From: an uncultured Phaeodactylibacter sp.
GTDB taxonomy: Bacteria > Bacteroidota > Bacteroidia > Chitinophagales > Saprospiraceae
Reading direction: 5' to 3'
DNA length: 64,000 nt
NCBI GenBank assembly: GCA_913057245.1
Contig: CAJXNH010000006.1
Coordinates: forward strand, 62,001-126,000
The notes under the pieces are model-generated. The model ran no database searches, was not told where the DNA came from, and was given only the letters and a program-made list of their open reading frames with translations. Below, in pieces: positions 8,912 through 17,920 of the stretch. The translations under genes and the position numbers were made by a program. Positions within the stretch are counted from its first letter, which is position 1; every line of letters begins with the position of its first letter.

Positions 8912-9546
8912 CCATAACAAAGGTTGATACCCATCACAAATTTGGAGTTCTTGCTCAACCGAAAGGGCAGGTGCTGCAGGATGAATGCCGTATCTTCATC
9001 TTCCTGCTGATCATACTTCACTTCAATTATAATAGCGGAGTCGGCAAAGGGCAGCACCGTTTCCCGCTGTGGCTGATAGGGCCCGAAATGCATCCCGGTA
9101 TCCATAGTAAGCCGAAAAGGTAATGCTGGCGCGCCCCAGTAAGAGCGCTGATAGGTATTAAATAAAACCGGCTGTAAATCCAGCCCTTTTTGCAGTGTTT
9201 CCCGGCACAGGCGGACCAGTTTTTCCCAATCTGAAGCACCGTACCCGCCTTCCGGTAATGGGTAATGCTGCTTCCACCCTACCAGATTGTCTTTGATTTT
9301 TACCTCCAGCACCGGATTTCGGATAGAAGAGAAATCGTCACCATACCAGCGCAGCCGGTACTTCAGGCGCTGAGGCGTACCCGTTACATTATCCTGAAAA
9401 GCTGCAAAATCAGGCGTATCGAAGTATAAATTATTGATTTGGCGGGGCGGGAACAACGGGCGGAAGCCTGCAGGATGCTGCCGGATCACCATACTGACCA
9501 CCTGTGGATGGGTGGCTTCTATGCGATACTTGCGTTCGTAACGCAT
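8908..9546 (-). CDS. VTC-domain polyphosphate polymerase-like protein
   Basis: The 212-residue protein begins MRYERKYRIEA and continues NNLYFDTPDF (about 42-51) and LKYRLRWYG (about 62-70), a pattern of basic and acidic residues lining the tunnel of VTC/CYTH-type triphosphate tunnel enzymes. Bacterial VTC-domain proteins are related to yeast Vtc4, which makes polyphosphate from ATP. The acidic IIEVKYD segment near 186 fits the metal-binding strands. It sits 3 bases downstream of ribBA on the same strand. The activity is inferred from the fold only. Confidence 0.75.
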   Translation of the reverse strand: MRYERKYRIEATHPQVVSMVIRQHPAGFRPLFPPRQINNLYFDTPDFAAFQDNVTGTPQRLKYRLRWYGDDFSSIRNPVLEVKIKDNLVGWKQHYPLPEGGYGASDWEKLVRLCRETLQKGLDLQPVLFNTYQRSYWGAPALPFRLTMDTGMHFGPYQPQRETVLPFADSAIIIEVKYDQQEDEDTAFILQHLPFRLSKNSKFVMGINLCYG

Positions 9547-9548
9547 AC

Positions 9549-10709
9549 CTACATGGTGATATTTTCCACTACTTCCAGCCCATAACCGATCAGCCCTACG
9601 CGCTTTCGCGGCGTATTCGTCATCAGGCGCAGTTTGGTCACATTCATATCGTGGAGGATTTGCGCCCCCACGCCAAAGTCGCGTTGGGTCATTTCTGCCC
9701 GTTTGTTGAGTTCCGGATTTTCGCCGTTGTACTGCCGCTTCTGATAATCTGCCAGGTGGTGTAGAATGGCATCTGATTTCTCGCTGTGGCGCATGTAAAG
9801 CAGCAGGCCCTGATCTTCTTCAGCGATCATTTCGATGGCTTTTTGCAGCTGTACGCCATAGTTGTTGAACAGCCCACCCAGGATTTCACCGGTTTCAGTG
9901 GAGGAGTGCACACGCACCAGAACGGGATCGTCTACCTTCCAGTCGCCTCGTTTGATCGCCAGGTGGATATCATCTGTAGTGAGCTGCCGGAAGGCGATAA
10001 CTTCGAAAGGCCCGTATTGGGTATCAATGGAAACAGAGAGCTCCCGCTTGATCAGACGCTCATTGCGCATGCGGTAAGCCACCAAATCTTTGATGGCAAT
10101 GACTTTCAGGTCGAAGCGCTCCGCAATTTTCATCAGTTCCGGCAGGCGGGCCATTGTCCCGTCTTCGTTGAGGATTTCCACCAATACGCCGGCAGGTTCA
10201 AAGCCAGCAAGCCGGGCCAGGTCGATAGCGGCTTCGGTATGCCCGGTACGGCGAAGGACGCCCCCGGTCTTGGCCCGCAGCGGGAAAATATGCCCCGGGC
10301 GGGCGTAATCAGTAGACTTGGTAGCCGGGTCCACTAATTTTCGGATACCGGTAGCCCGGTCGTAAGCCGAAATGCCTGTGGTGCAACCATGCCCAATCAA
10401 ATCGATGGATACCGTGAAGGCCGTCTCATGCAAAGCAGTATTGGAAGAGACCATCATATTGAGGTCCAGCTCATCTGCCCGTTTTTCATCGATAGGCGAA
10501 CAGATCAGCCCCCGCCCATGAGTAGCCATAAAGTTGATAATCTCCGGCGTCACACACTCGGCTGCGCAGATAAAATCACCTTCATTTTCGCGGTCTTCAT
10601 CATCTACTACAATGATGACCTTGCCTGCTTTGATATCACGGATGGCCTCATCGATGGTGTTGAGTTGAAAGCCTTGTTGCTTAGTTGCGTTTAGTTGGTT
10701 GCCAGACAT
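9549..10709 (-). CDS. ribB: RibBA-type protein; DHBP synthase with degenerate GTP cyclohydrolase II domain
   Basis: Residues about 17-215 are a complete 3,4-dihydroxy-2-butanone-4-phosphate synthase (VDDEDRENEGDF near 36, THGRGLICSPI near 63, RTGHTEAAIDLARLAG near 159), which makes the four-carbon riboflavin precursor. The C-terminal half has the GTP cyclohydrolase II fold (FGVGAQIL, GLIGYGLEV), but its zinc site is gone: the usual HSECLTGD...RCDCG reads HSSTETGE...FNNYG, losing all three Cys. The GRGIGL loop is also absent. Resembles the RibBX variants known in Proteobacteria. The 5' end overlaps the glycosyltransferase gene by 29 bases; part of a four-gene operon. Confidence 0.85.
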   Translation of the reverse strand: MSGNQLNATKQQGFQLNTIDEAIRDIKAGKVIIVVDDEDRENEGDFICAAECVTPEIINFMATHGRGLICSPIDEKRADELDLNMMVSSNTALHETAFTVSIDLIGHGCTTGISAYDRATGIRKLVDPATKSTDYARPGHIFPLRAKTGGVLRRTGHTEAAIDLARLAGFEPAGVLVEILNEDGTMARLPELMKIAERFDLKVIAIKDLVAYRMRNERLIKRELSVSIDTQYGPFEVIAFRQLTTDDIHLAIKRGDWKVDDPVLVRVHSSTETGEILGGLFNNYGVQLQKAIEMIAEEDQGLLLYMRHSEKSDAILHHLADYQKRQYNGENPELNKRAEMTQRDFGVGAQILHDMNVTKLRLMTNTPRKRVGLIGYGLEVVENITM

Positions 10710-11886
10710 TTGAGCGTACTCCTTTTATGAATTTGAAAAAACCGGCAAGCAAAGCCAGGTTCATTGCCAGAAAATAGTGGGCGCCCCGAAGAGGCAGCCA
10801 GTGTAAACCAGCTTTCTTCAACAGCTGATCGAAAACGGGCACCAGGATAATGCCGCCTGTCAATACGGCAAACAACCCCTGCCAGAATAAGTTGCCCGAT
10901 AGCGCGAGGATACCGCTGCCCGCCAGGATCAAAAGTAGGAAAAACGGGCCAAGCCACCGAAGGGCTTTATGAGAAAAGAAGGCAAACTGCAGCGGGCGCA
11001 CCGGTGGCCACCACAAATGTGGGAAAGTCGTCAGGTTTTGAAAATTGCCGGCTGAGATACGAGCTTTCCGGCGGTATTCCTCCTGGATTTCATGAGAAAC
11101 GGCTTCGTAGCAGATGGCATCCAGTTCGTTAATGGCCAGCCCGCCCTGCTCAAACATACGCATGGTGATGTAAAAGTCATCTACCAGATAGGTTGGAGGC
11201 ACTTTGCTGAAGTAACGGGCCCGGATCGCATAAAAGCCACCAAAGGGGCCCATCATCCGCCCCCAGGCCAGCCCTTCGTAGTATTTCAGGCGGACCTCAC
11301 CGGAGATGTAGGTATTCTCCGCTTCGGAAATGCCCTGCTGTTGCATGCCCGTATGCAATATGTGTGCATCGACCAGCCCGATTTCCGGATTGCGAAAGTG
11401 TTGCACGAGCTTGAAAAGCACCTCGGGAGCAGGCATCACACTGGCATCCGTAACTACGAAAACAGGGTCGGTTCCGTCTGACACGAATTGCTGCCGGGCG
11501 TAACCTGCCAGTTCATTGATGACTTCCGGTTTGCCCCGCCTTTGCTGAAAGGCGAAAAAGTGAATGTGCTTTTCTTGTGCAGCGATGGGCGCAATGATAT
11601 CATTTGTTCGGTCATCGGAACAGTCTGAGCCGATAAAAACCGACAACCGCCCCTCCGGATAACGCAGGGCAAGCAGGTGAGCCATTTTCTCTTCGATTAC
11701 CGCTTCCTCGTTGTAGGCCGACATGATCACGGCGACCTGCGGCCATTCGGATTCGGTGGAGTAGACTTTCTGATTGGGCGATTGGCGGCGTGCCAGCCAG
11801 CGCATCAGCAAAGGGTATAGCAGGTAGGTATGCACCAATGCCAGTGCGCTCAGCCAAACTATGATATGTACCAGGATAAGCCCCAT
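10681..11886 (-). CDS. Membrane-bound family 2 glycosyltransferase
   Basis: A 401-residue protein with an N-terminal membrane helix (about 3-22), a GT-A catalytic domain (VAVIMSAYNEEAVIEEKMAH from about 51, FIGSDCSDDRT near 85, FVVTDASVMPAP near 144, VDDFYITMRM near 236 and the R-R-K-A-R region near 272) and two or three C-terminal membrane helices. GT2 enzymes of this layout resemble bacterial polysaccharide or cellulose/hyaluronan synthase-like transferases acting at the inner membrane. It lies 3 bases after the GT4 gene, so the two probably act in one surface-polysaccharide or glycolipid pathway; the product sugar is unknown. Confidence 0.85.
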   Translation of the reverse strand: MGLILVHIIVWLSALALVHTYLLYPLLMRWLARRQSPNQKVYSTESEWPQVAVIMSAYNEEAVIEEKMAHLLALRYPEGRLSVFIGSDCSDDRTNDIIAPIAAQEKHIHFFAFQQRRGKPEVINELAGYARQQFVSDGTDPVFVVTDASVMPAPEVLFKLVQHFRNPEIGLVDAHILHTGMQQQGISEAENTYISGEVRLKYYEGLAWGRMMGPFGGFYAIRARYFSKVPPTYLVDDFYITMRMFEQGGLAINELDAICYEAVSHEIQEEYRRKARISAGNFQNLTTFPHLWWPPVRPLQFAFFSHKALRWLGPFFLLLILAGSGILALSGNLFWQGLFAVLTGGIILVPVFDQLLKKAGLHWLPLRGAHYFLAMNLALLAGFFKFIKGVRSNVWQPTKRN

Positions 11887-11889
11887 GCA

Positions 11890-13107
11890 TCAGAGGGCTT
11901 CAACGCTTAACTCACTGTAGGCCTGCACCAACTGCCGGGCCACTTCCAGGCTGTCGTACCGCTCCAGCACGAACCGGCGGGCAGAACGCCCCATGGATTC
12001 GAGCTGCTTTTGCTCCTGCAGTTGAAAGGCTTTAAAAATTTGCCGGGCGAATTCCTCCGGGCTATTGGCAATCAAAGCGTGGGTGCCGGGCTTAATGCCG
12101 ATGCCTTCCATCCCCATTTGTGTACTCAGGACTGCCTTGCCCAGTGCCATGCCTTCCAAAATCTTAGCCCGCATACCACTGCCGGAGAGCAGGGGCACCA
12201 CCATCAAACTGTGCTGATTGATAAAAGCCGATGCACTGGGCACCTCTCCTTCCACGATGATGCCGGGGCGTTTCATTTTTAGTAGCCACTTTGGCGTGTT
12301 GCGGCCGGCGATGTGCAATGTCAGGTCGGTATGCTCAGCCTGGACCAGGGGCCAGACTTCATCCAGGAACCACTGCAGCCCTTCCAGGTTAGGCATCCAG
12401 TCGAGAGAGCCTATGAAGGACAGGGACAGCGGCTTTTGAAAACTGGAATAGTCTGGTTGGTAGGCCTGGCTGTCTACGCCAATTGGTGTGACCGTAGCCG
12501 AGCCTTCATAACCCAGCTCGCGAAAGCGTTCCAAATCCCGCCGGGTGATGGCCGCCAGGTGGTCATAAGCTTGTAACTGGCTGACTTCGTATTGCCGCAG
12601 CCTTTCTGTCAGGTGTCGGAGGTACCAGCGTTTGGGCCTGAAACTTGTATGCTGACTGATACGCTCCCAGATTTCAAACTCCACATTGTGCGCCCGCATA
12701 CTGACCACGGCATCTGAATGCTTCCGGATAGCCGGAATATAGGGCGACAGGTAAGGCGTTTCCAACTGTATAACGTCAAACCCGGTTTGTTGAAGTAGTT
12801 GTACCAGGTGCTTTTCGAAGTCAGGAGAACAAAAACGGGCGATGTGGTAGGAGTCGTTTCCCCATAGGTGGCGCAGTGCGTGCAGGGGCTTCACCCGGTT
12901 ATCCACCTTTACGTCCTGAATCCGGGTATAGTGGTTGAAGGACTTAGGGAGTTTTTCTTTGGGAAAATAGTGCTTGCTGGTATTCATGGCGAGCAGGTGC
13001 ACTTCATGCCCCAGTGCCTTCAAAGAGCGGCTAAGGGCCGTCACGGCAATGGATTCGCCATCTTTAAGCGGAAAAGGAAATTTTTTACAAAGCTGAAGAA
13101 TTCTCAT
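11890..13107 (-). CDS. Family 4 glycosyltransferase
   Basis: The 405-residue GT-B protein has an N-terminal acceptor domain (ILQLCKKFPFPLKDGESIAV, then a glycine-histidine loop LGHEVHLLAM near 33) and a C-terminal donor domain with LSFIGSLDWMPN near 229, VVPLLSGSGMRAKILEGMAL near 308 and E-G near 315, the ExxxxxxxE-type donor site. It uses a nucleotide-activated sugar with retention. First gene of a minus-strand run GT4, GT2, ribBA, VTC. A TATTTTTG -7-like box lies about 130 bases upstream. Confidence 0.85.
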   Translation of the reverse strand: MRILQLCKKFPFPLKDGESIAVTALSRSLKALGHEVHLLAMNTSKHYFPKEKLPKSFNHYTRIQDVKVDNRVKPLHALRHLWGNDSYHIARFCSPDFEKHLVQLLQQTGFDVIQLETPYLSPYIPAIRKHSDAVVSMRAHNVEFEIWERISQHTSFRPKRWYLRHLTERLRQYEVSQLQAYDHLAAITRRDLERFRELGYEGSATVTPIGVDSQAYQPDYSSFQKPLSLSFIGSLDWMPNLEGLQWFLDEVWPLVQAEHTDLTLHIAGRNTPKWLLKMKRPGIIVEGEVPSASAFINQHSLMVVPLLSGSGMRAKILEGMALGKAVLSTQMGMEGIGIKPGTHALIANSPEEFARQIFKAFQLQEQKQLESMGRSARRFVLERYDSLEVARQLVQAYSELSVEAL

Positions 13108-13237
13108 TCATCCTTTTTTTCCGGCGGCTTGACCTGGAATTGATTCGTAAATAGCTCACTACATGGGGGCTGGCACCAGCTAAGGACCAAAAAACCAGCA
13201 AAAATTCAGACTTGTTGCGCTGGCGGTCAAAGGTCTG

Positions 13238-13245
13238 CAAAAATA
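13238..13245 (-). promoter_or_regulatory. Possible -7 box (TATTTTTG) for the GT4 operon
   Basis: On the minus strand TATTTTTG fits TAnnTTTG and is the best candidate promoter between the cupin gene region and the GT4 gene. The 130-base leader is longer than at other genes in the window, so this is weak. Confidence 0.3.
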
Positions 13246-13300
13246 ACGGTTTTTTCCAAAATGCGGGGTGAATCTGGCTTGGGGCTTTGGGGTATGGGGT

Positions 13301-13394
13301 TCACGCAAAGACGCGGAGTAGGAGCGCAAAGGGCGTAAAGCGTACAGAACAAGGGCTCGCAAAGGCGCGGAGGGGAAGCGCAAAGGGCGCAGAG
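13301..13394. repeat. Degenerate CGCAAAG repeat cluster
   Basis: The gene-free stretch 13108-13414 holds four CGCAAAG units (13304, 13325, 13358, 13379). Two are CGCAAAGRCGCGGAG (13304-13318 and 13358-13372) and two are GCGCAAAGGGCG (13324-13335 and 13378-13389). Such GCAAAGGCGC-type repeats are common intergenic debris in Bacteroidota and other environmental bacteria and give spurious Leu/Arg/Ala/Pro-rich translations; they do not code here. Nothing else is recognisable in the gap beyond a weak -7 box. Confidence 0.6.
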
Positions 13395-13414
13395 TAGGAT
13401 GTACGAACAGGACA

Positions 13415-13783
13415 TCAATCGACCTCTTCTGTTTCTGCGGTCCAGGGTGGGCAGACGATGCACCAAAAGTGGAGCGGTTCTTCACCCGTATTTTGAATGT
13501 ACTGCTCGGCGCCGGGTGGGATAAAAATAACGCTGCCGGGGATGGCTTCCATGGTTTCACCGGCAACGAAGGCGGTACCCTGACCCTGCACGATGATATA
13601 GGTCTCTGAGCGCCCGTGCAGGATATGTGGCCGGGAAGCCTCTCCGGGCTGCAGGGTGGCGTGTGCCAGGCTGAAGCCAAAATCCACACCGTCATTTTTA
13701 GGGTGCAGGACTTCCCGGATTTCGGTGTCGTCTCCGGCAGTGAAGGAGGCCATGGACTGCAGCTGCTTAAAAATAGGATGCAT
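13415..13783 (-). CDS. Single-domain cupin protein
   Basis: A 122-residue cupin barrel. Cupin motif 1 is around residues 46-66 (GEASRPHILHGRSETYIIVQ, with two His and a Glu as metal ligands) and motif 2 around 82-97 (PGSVIFIPPGAEQYIQ). Small stand-alone cupins bind a metal and a small ligand; the substrate is unknown. It is the last gene of a minus-strand stretch, separated from the M1 peptidase by a terminator-like hairpin. The C-terminal tail is acidic. Confidence 0.82.
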   Translation of the reverse strand: MHPIFKQLQSMASFTAGDDTEIREVLHPKNDGVDFGFSLAHATLQPGEASRPHILHGRSETYIIVQGQGTAFVAGETMEAIPGSVIFIPPGAEQYIQNTGEEPLHFWCIVCPPWTAETEEVD

Positions 13784-13795
13784 AGCAATAGGGAA

Positions 13796-13826
13796 TAAAA
13801 CCGGGCGGTGACCGATACCGCCCGGT
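13796..13826 (-). terminator. Rho-independent terminator after the M1 peptidase gene
   Basis: A perfect 10-bp stem (ACCGGGCGGT at 13800-13809, ACCGCCCGGT at 13817-13826, 7-base loop). On the minus strand it is followed by TTTTATT, as expected for a terminator of the peptidase transcript just 12 bases after its stop codon. Confidence 0.75.
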
Positions 13827-13837
13827 AATAGTTAGTT

Positions 13838-15679
13838 TTATTCGTCACTGATCATTTCGTAGGTGTTGTTCTCCCGGTCAATATCGGCCATGCCGAAATC
13901 GGGATCGATCACCACCTTTTCGATGTCTTTGGCTTTCACACCCAAATCCAGCTCATACTGAGGGTGCGTCCATGGCCAGTCTTCAGCGAGCTCCATACCA
14001 TTCAGCGGTTTGTGGCCCCGCATGATGCGCAGCGGCACCAGTATTCGCCTGCTCGTACCATCGGTGAGTACGACTTCCACCTCCAGTGGCATAGGCATGA
14101 TGCCTACCCGGTTCAGTACAGCTACGGCAGTACGCCCATCGACCTTCACGTTCTCAATGCCATAGTCTATGGTATGGGTGGTATTGATCCAGTATTCACG
14201 GTACCAGTCCAGCTCTATCATGGATTGCTTCTCCATAATGCGGATGAAGTCATTGGAGTTGGGGTGCTTGAACTTCCAGGTATCAAAGTAGCGTAGCATG
14301 CCCTGATCGAAGGCTTCTTCCCCGATGATGTACTTGAGTTGCTCCAGGAAGACGGCGCCTTTCACATAGGAAGCCACGCCGTAAGCGGAGTTGGTGTTAA
14401 AGTGGTCGGAATGAGTGATCAGAGGTTCCTCCAGCCCACTTTGGGAGAAGTTGGCGTAGCCCATGTAGGAGCCCAGGTGAGGATTATCAGAAGCTTCGCC
14501 GGGGATCAGGCCTTCCCGGCGCAGGTGGTTCATCACATTGCTGCTGGCCCAGCTGGTGAAGCCTTCGTCCATCCAGGCGTACAGGGCTTCGTTGGTGCCC
14601 AGCAGCATTTGGTACCAGCTGTGCACCAGCTCGTGTACCGATACGCCAACCAGGCTGGGCAGGCTGCGCTCGCCGGTAATCAGGGTCGCCATTGGATATT
14701 CCATACCGCCATCGCCGCCCTGAATGAAGGCGTATTGCTCGTAGGGGTACTGCCCGTAATGCTCGTTGATGAAAGCAAAGGCTTCGTCCATAATGGCAGG
14801 CAAGGCTTCCCAGTTCTCTTTGGTACGCTCGTTCTCCTGATAGAAGAAGTGCATCACCATGCCGTCTTCCCGATCGTAGGTGGTATGGGTGTATTCCGGA
14901 TCAGCACCCCAGACAAAGTCGTGCACGTCAGGAGCGACAAAATGCCAGGATAGCTTTTTGCCTTTTTTCACCTTCACGGCTTTTTCGGTATACCCATGGC
15001 CGATTTCCTTTGGATTTTGCAAATAACCCGTAGCGCCGATGATGTATTCGCTGTCGATGTGGATAGTCACATCAAAATCGCCCCAAATGCCGTAAAACTC
15101 CCGGCCCACGTAGGGATTGGCGTGCCAGCCCTGATAGTCGTATTCTGCCATCTTAGGGTACCACTGAGCCATAGAGTAGGAAATACCCTCTGCATTATCG
15201 CGTCCGGAACGACGGATTTGTACGGGTACCTGAGACTCAAACTCCATTTCAAAAACGGCTTTTGAATTCGGGAGGATGGGCTGAGGCAGTTGCACTTCGA
15301 GGATGGTGCCCACGACTTCGAAGGTGGCCTTTTTGCCATCCACGGTGAGGCTGTTGATTTCGTGGTAGCCGATCTCATCCGGCTCCAACTCACTGATCCG
15401 GCCACCCACCCTCGGGTCGGAGTCCTTCAGGTTTTGGGAACGGACATCCATCATGCTTTTCGGTTGGAACGCATTGAAATAGAGATGGTAAAAAGCCCGG
15501 TGCAGGGTGTCCGGCGAGTTATTGGTATAAACCAGCGTTTGCTTACCTTCGAATTGATGCTTTTTAACATCAAAGTCGATATCCATTGTATATTTCGCAG
15601 CCTGCTGCCATCGGTCGGGTTGTGCCTGCAGAGTGGCTAGTGTGATGCAACAGAATAAAAGAGAATGCCAAATTTTCAT
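13838..15679 (-). CDS. M1 family zinc aminopeptidase, exported
   Basis: A 613-residue gluzincin. The start MKIWHSLLFCCITLATLQAQ gives a clean signal peptide; an alternative upstream frame would overlap the HD-domain gene. The zinc motif HELVH is near residue 346 with the third ligand 18 residues on, in WMDEGF; GGMEYP near 307 corresponds to the GxMEN substrate motif. M1 enzymes remove N-terminal residues from peptides, here probably in the periplasm. The C-terminal portion is a beta-rich domain. It lacks a T9SS sorting tail. Ends at a strong hairpin terminator. Confidence 0.9.
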   Translation of the reverse strand: MKIWHSLLFCCITLATLQAQPDRWQQAAKYTMDIDFDVKKHQFEGKQTLVYTNNSPDTLHRAFYHLYFNAFQPKSMMDVRSQNLKDSDPRVGGRISELEPDEIGYHEINSLTVDGKKATFEVVGTILEVQLPQPILPNSKAVFEMEFESQVPVQIRRSGRDNAEGISYSMAQWYPKMAEYDYQGWHANPYVGREFYGIWGDFDVTIHIDSEYIIGATGYLQNPKEIGHGYTEKAVKVKKGKKLSWHFVAPDVHDFVWGADPEYTHTTYDREDGMVMHFFYQENERTKENWEALPAIMDEAFAFINEHYGQYPYEQYAFIQGGDGGMEYPMATLITGERSLPSLVGVSVHELVHSWYQMLLGTNEALYAWMDEGFTSWASSNVMNHLRREGLIPGEASDNPHLGSYMGYANFSQSGLEEPLITHSDHFNTNSAYGVASYVKGAVFLEQLKYIIGEEAFDQGMLRYFDTWKFKHPNSNDFIRIMEKQSMIELDWYREYWINTTHTIDYGIENVKVDGRTAVAVLNRVGIMPMPLEVEVVLTDGTSRRILVPLRIMRGHKPLNGMELAEDWPWTHPQYELDLGVKAKDIEKVVIDPDFGMADIDRENNTYEMISDE

Positions 15680-15764
15680 ATAGTCAATTGATTGTGTTTC
15701 TAAAGTGTAGTCGTGGGTAAAGTTAATAAGCCCACCCTGATTCTGTGGGTGCAAAAATTGGGAG

Positions 15765-17852
15765 CTATTCCTCAGATTGCTGCTCTTCCGGGTACTCAAT
15801 GCGCACATGGTGCACACTGCGCATGAGTTGCTGAAAGACGGTTTTGCAGGTTTCCAGTTCCGAAAAGGTCAATTCGGAGTCTTCCAGCTGCCCCATCGCC
15901 ATTTTACCGGCTATAATTTTATCAATTAGTTCCAGCAGAGCCTCTTCTGTGGGGTTTTTCAGGCTTTTGCAGGCCGCCTCAATGCTGTCCGCCAGCATTA
16001 GAATAGTCTCTTCCTTGGTGACCGGCTTGGGGCCCGGATAGCGAAAATCCTGTTCGTCCACTTCCTCGTCCGGATGATCTTTAATGTAATTGCGGTAGAA
16101 GTATTCCACCCGGGTTGTGCCGTGATGGGAGGTGATGAAGTCGATTAAAATGTTGGGGAGCCGGGCTTTCTTGGCCATTTTCACCCCCTCTGTGACGTGG
16201 CTGATAATGATTTCAGCACTTTCCTTATCAGAAATATCCAGGTGCGGGCTTTTATTACTTTGGTTTTCAATAAAAAAGGAAGGCTGTAGGGTCTTTCCTA
16301 TATCATGGTACAAGGCAGCGACTTTCACCAGCAGGTGGTTTGCACCGATGGCACGGGCCGCTTCTTCCGATAAGTTCGCCACCTGCAGAGAGTGCTGCAA
16401 GGTACCCGGTGCCTTATTGGCCAACTGACGCAACAGGGGCCGGTTCATATCAGACAACTCTACGAGAGAAATAGCTGAGGTAAAACCAAAAAAGCGCTCC
16501 AGTAACGGAATGAGCGGATAAGCCAGCAGCGTCATAAAGGCACTAATGCCCAGCCAGGAAAGCACGGATAAATCAATATCCTGATAACTGCCTTCCTGAA
16601 TCAGGGATAGCCCCGTGTAGCCGAGTAAGTACACCACGAAAATGTACAGGATGGAGTAGAAAAAACGAGTCCAGTCGCGGGTGTCCACATCGCTCAAAAG
16701 CACGACGATACCGGCCAGAATCTGAAGAAAAGTAAACTCATACCCCAGGGAGGATAAAAAACTCGCCAGCAATATGACCACCAGGTGGGTGAACAAGGCC
16801 AGTTGTTCATCGTAGAAATTCTTGATCACAATTGGCACGATACAAAACGGGATCATGTAGGTGCTCAGCAAAGCCACCTGCTCCACTGCGTACACCAAAT
16901 AGCTGAAGGTCACCAGCCAGAGCATGATGAACACCAGTTTGTTGAAACGGGAAAAGACCGCCTGAGCGTACAAGCGCACATACAGCAAGAAGATACCTAT
17001 GATGAGGGTGGACAACAGAGCATACCCTGCCAGCACTCCGGTATAAGACTGCTCCTCCGTCACTTCCTCCCGGTACTTGGCTTTGAAGGATTGGAGTTTC
17101 AGGTAGATCTCTTCGGTGATGTAGCCGTTTTCGGTTACGATAAGGTCGCCTTTGGATACTCGTCCCCGGTAGAGGCCCACCTGACTCAGCTCTTCTGCCA
17201 GCAGGCGCTGACTCAGGGTGTCGTTATAGAAAATATTGGGCGCGATGGACGACTCCAACAAGCCATAGAGGAAATCCGATTCTGCCAGTTTACTGTAAGG
17301 CAAAGACTCCGACAAAGACGCTTCTGCCTCTGGCACTGTAATCAGGTTTTCGATAGTCTGAGGGTGGGTGGTATTCCCCCTGAGTACATTCACCACGAAG
17401 TCTGCCGGTTTGTCTCTGTGCGCTTTGTCCAATTCTGCGATACCCGTCTTGTACAAGTCCTGCAGCAGGTTTTTGCCGTAGGAAAGGTATTTATCCGGAT
17501 TCCGGGTGACATCCGGGAACTGCTCCTCGTTGATTTCCTCCAGTTGTGCGGTAAATCGGTCCTCAAAGTCTGTGACCTGCCTTTCAGTTACAGCGGGTAG
17601 CTGCTCGTAGTAAGGAGAAAAGCTATCCTTGATGCGGGCTCTTTCCGCTTCAATCTCCTGCTCCGGTTTTAGAATAGCGAAATCAAAGGGTGCCCGAAGG
17701 TCTTCATAGCGCCACCGCTGCCCCTTGTCAAATTCATATTTGAACTTCACATTATTCGGGAACAGGAAGCTGATGATGGCTACCACACCAGCCACCATGA
17801 GGTATTTGACTAATGTGGGGAGCCCTTCTATCGTCGTTTTCCATGCACTCAT
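15765..17852 (-). CDS. 7TM HD-domain phosphohydrolase (PgpH-type, candidate c-di-AMP phosphodiesterase)
   Basis: A 695-residue protein: an N-terminal membrane helix (about 16-32), an extracytoplasmic 7TMR-HDED region (about 50-265, acidic and rich in ERARI/EEIN segments), seven membrane helices (about 270-465) and a cytoplasmic HD domain with LYHDIGK near residue 515, HVTEGVKMA near 553 and TSHHGTTR near 570. This layout matches Listeria PgpH, which hydrolyses cyclic di-AMP. The diadenylate cyclase at 53842 provides the substrate in the same genome. A TATCTTTA -7-like box lies just upstream of the ATG at about 17860. Confidence 0.85.
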   Translation of the reverse strand: MSAWKTTIEGLPTLVKYLMVAGVVAIISFLFPNNVKFKYEFDKGQRWRYEDLRAPFDFAILKPEQEIEAERARIKDSFSPYYEQLPAVTERQVTDFEDRFTAQLEEINEEQFPDVTRNPDKYLSYGKNLLQDLYKTGIAELDKAHRDKPADFVVNVLRGNTTHPQTIENLITVPEAEASLSESLPYSKLAESDFLYGLLESSIAPNIFYNDTLSQRLLAEELSQVGLYRGRVSKGDLIVTENGYITEEIYLKLQSFKAKYREEVTEEQSYTGVLAGYALLSTLIIGIFLLYVRLYAQAVFSRFNKLVFIMLWLVTFSYLVYAVEQVALLSTYMIPFCIVPIVIKNFYDEQLALFTHLVVILLASFLSSLGYEFTFLQILAGIVVLLSDVDTRDWTRFFYSILYIFVVYLLGYTGLSLIQEGSYQDIDLSVLSWLGISAFMTLLAYPLIPLLERFFGFTSAISLVELSDMNRPLLRQLANKAPGTLQHSLQVANLSEEAARAIGANHLLVKVAALYHDIGKTLQPSFFIENQSNKSPHLDISDKESAEIIISHVTEGVKMAKKARLPNILIDFITSHHGTTRVEYFYRNYIKDHPDEEVDEQDFRYPGPKPVTKEETILMLADSIEAACKSLKNPTEEALLELIDKIIAGKMAMGQLEDSELTFSELETCKTVFQQLMRSVHHVRIEYPEEQQSEE

Positions 17853-17920
17853 AGGCGTAAAGATACGGTTTTAGGGCTAATGAAGCTCACCCTTGCTCAA
17901 GGTAGTCCAGCACGCTCCGG

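Noticed and set aside
13180-13848. 222-codon frame over the cupin gene and repeat cluster
   Set aside because: Leu/Arg/Pro-rich translation typical of CGCAAAG repeats and antisense reading; the cupin in the other frame is convincing.
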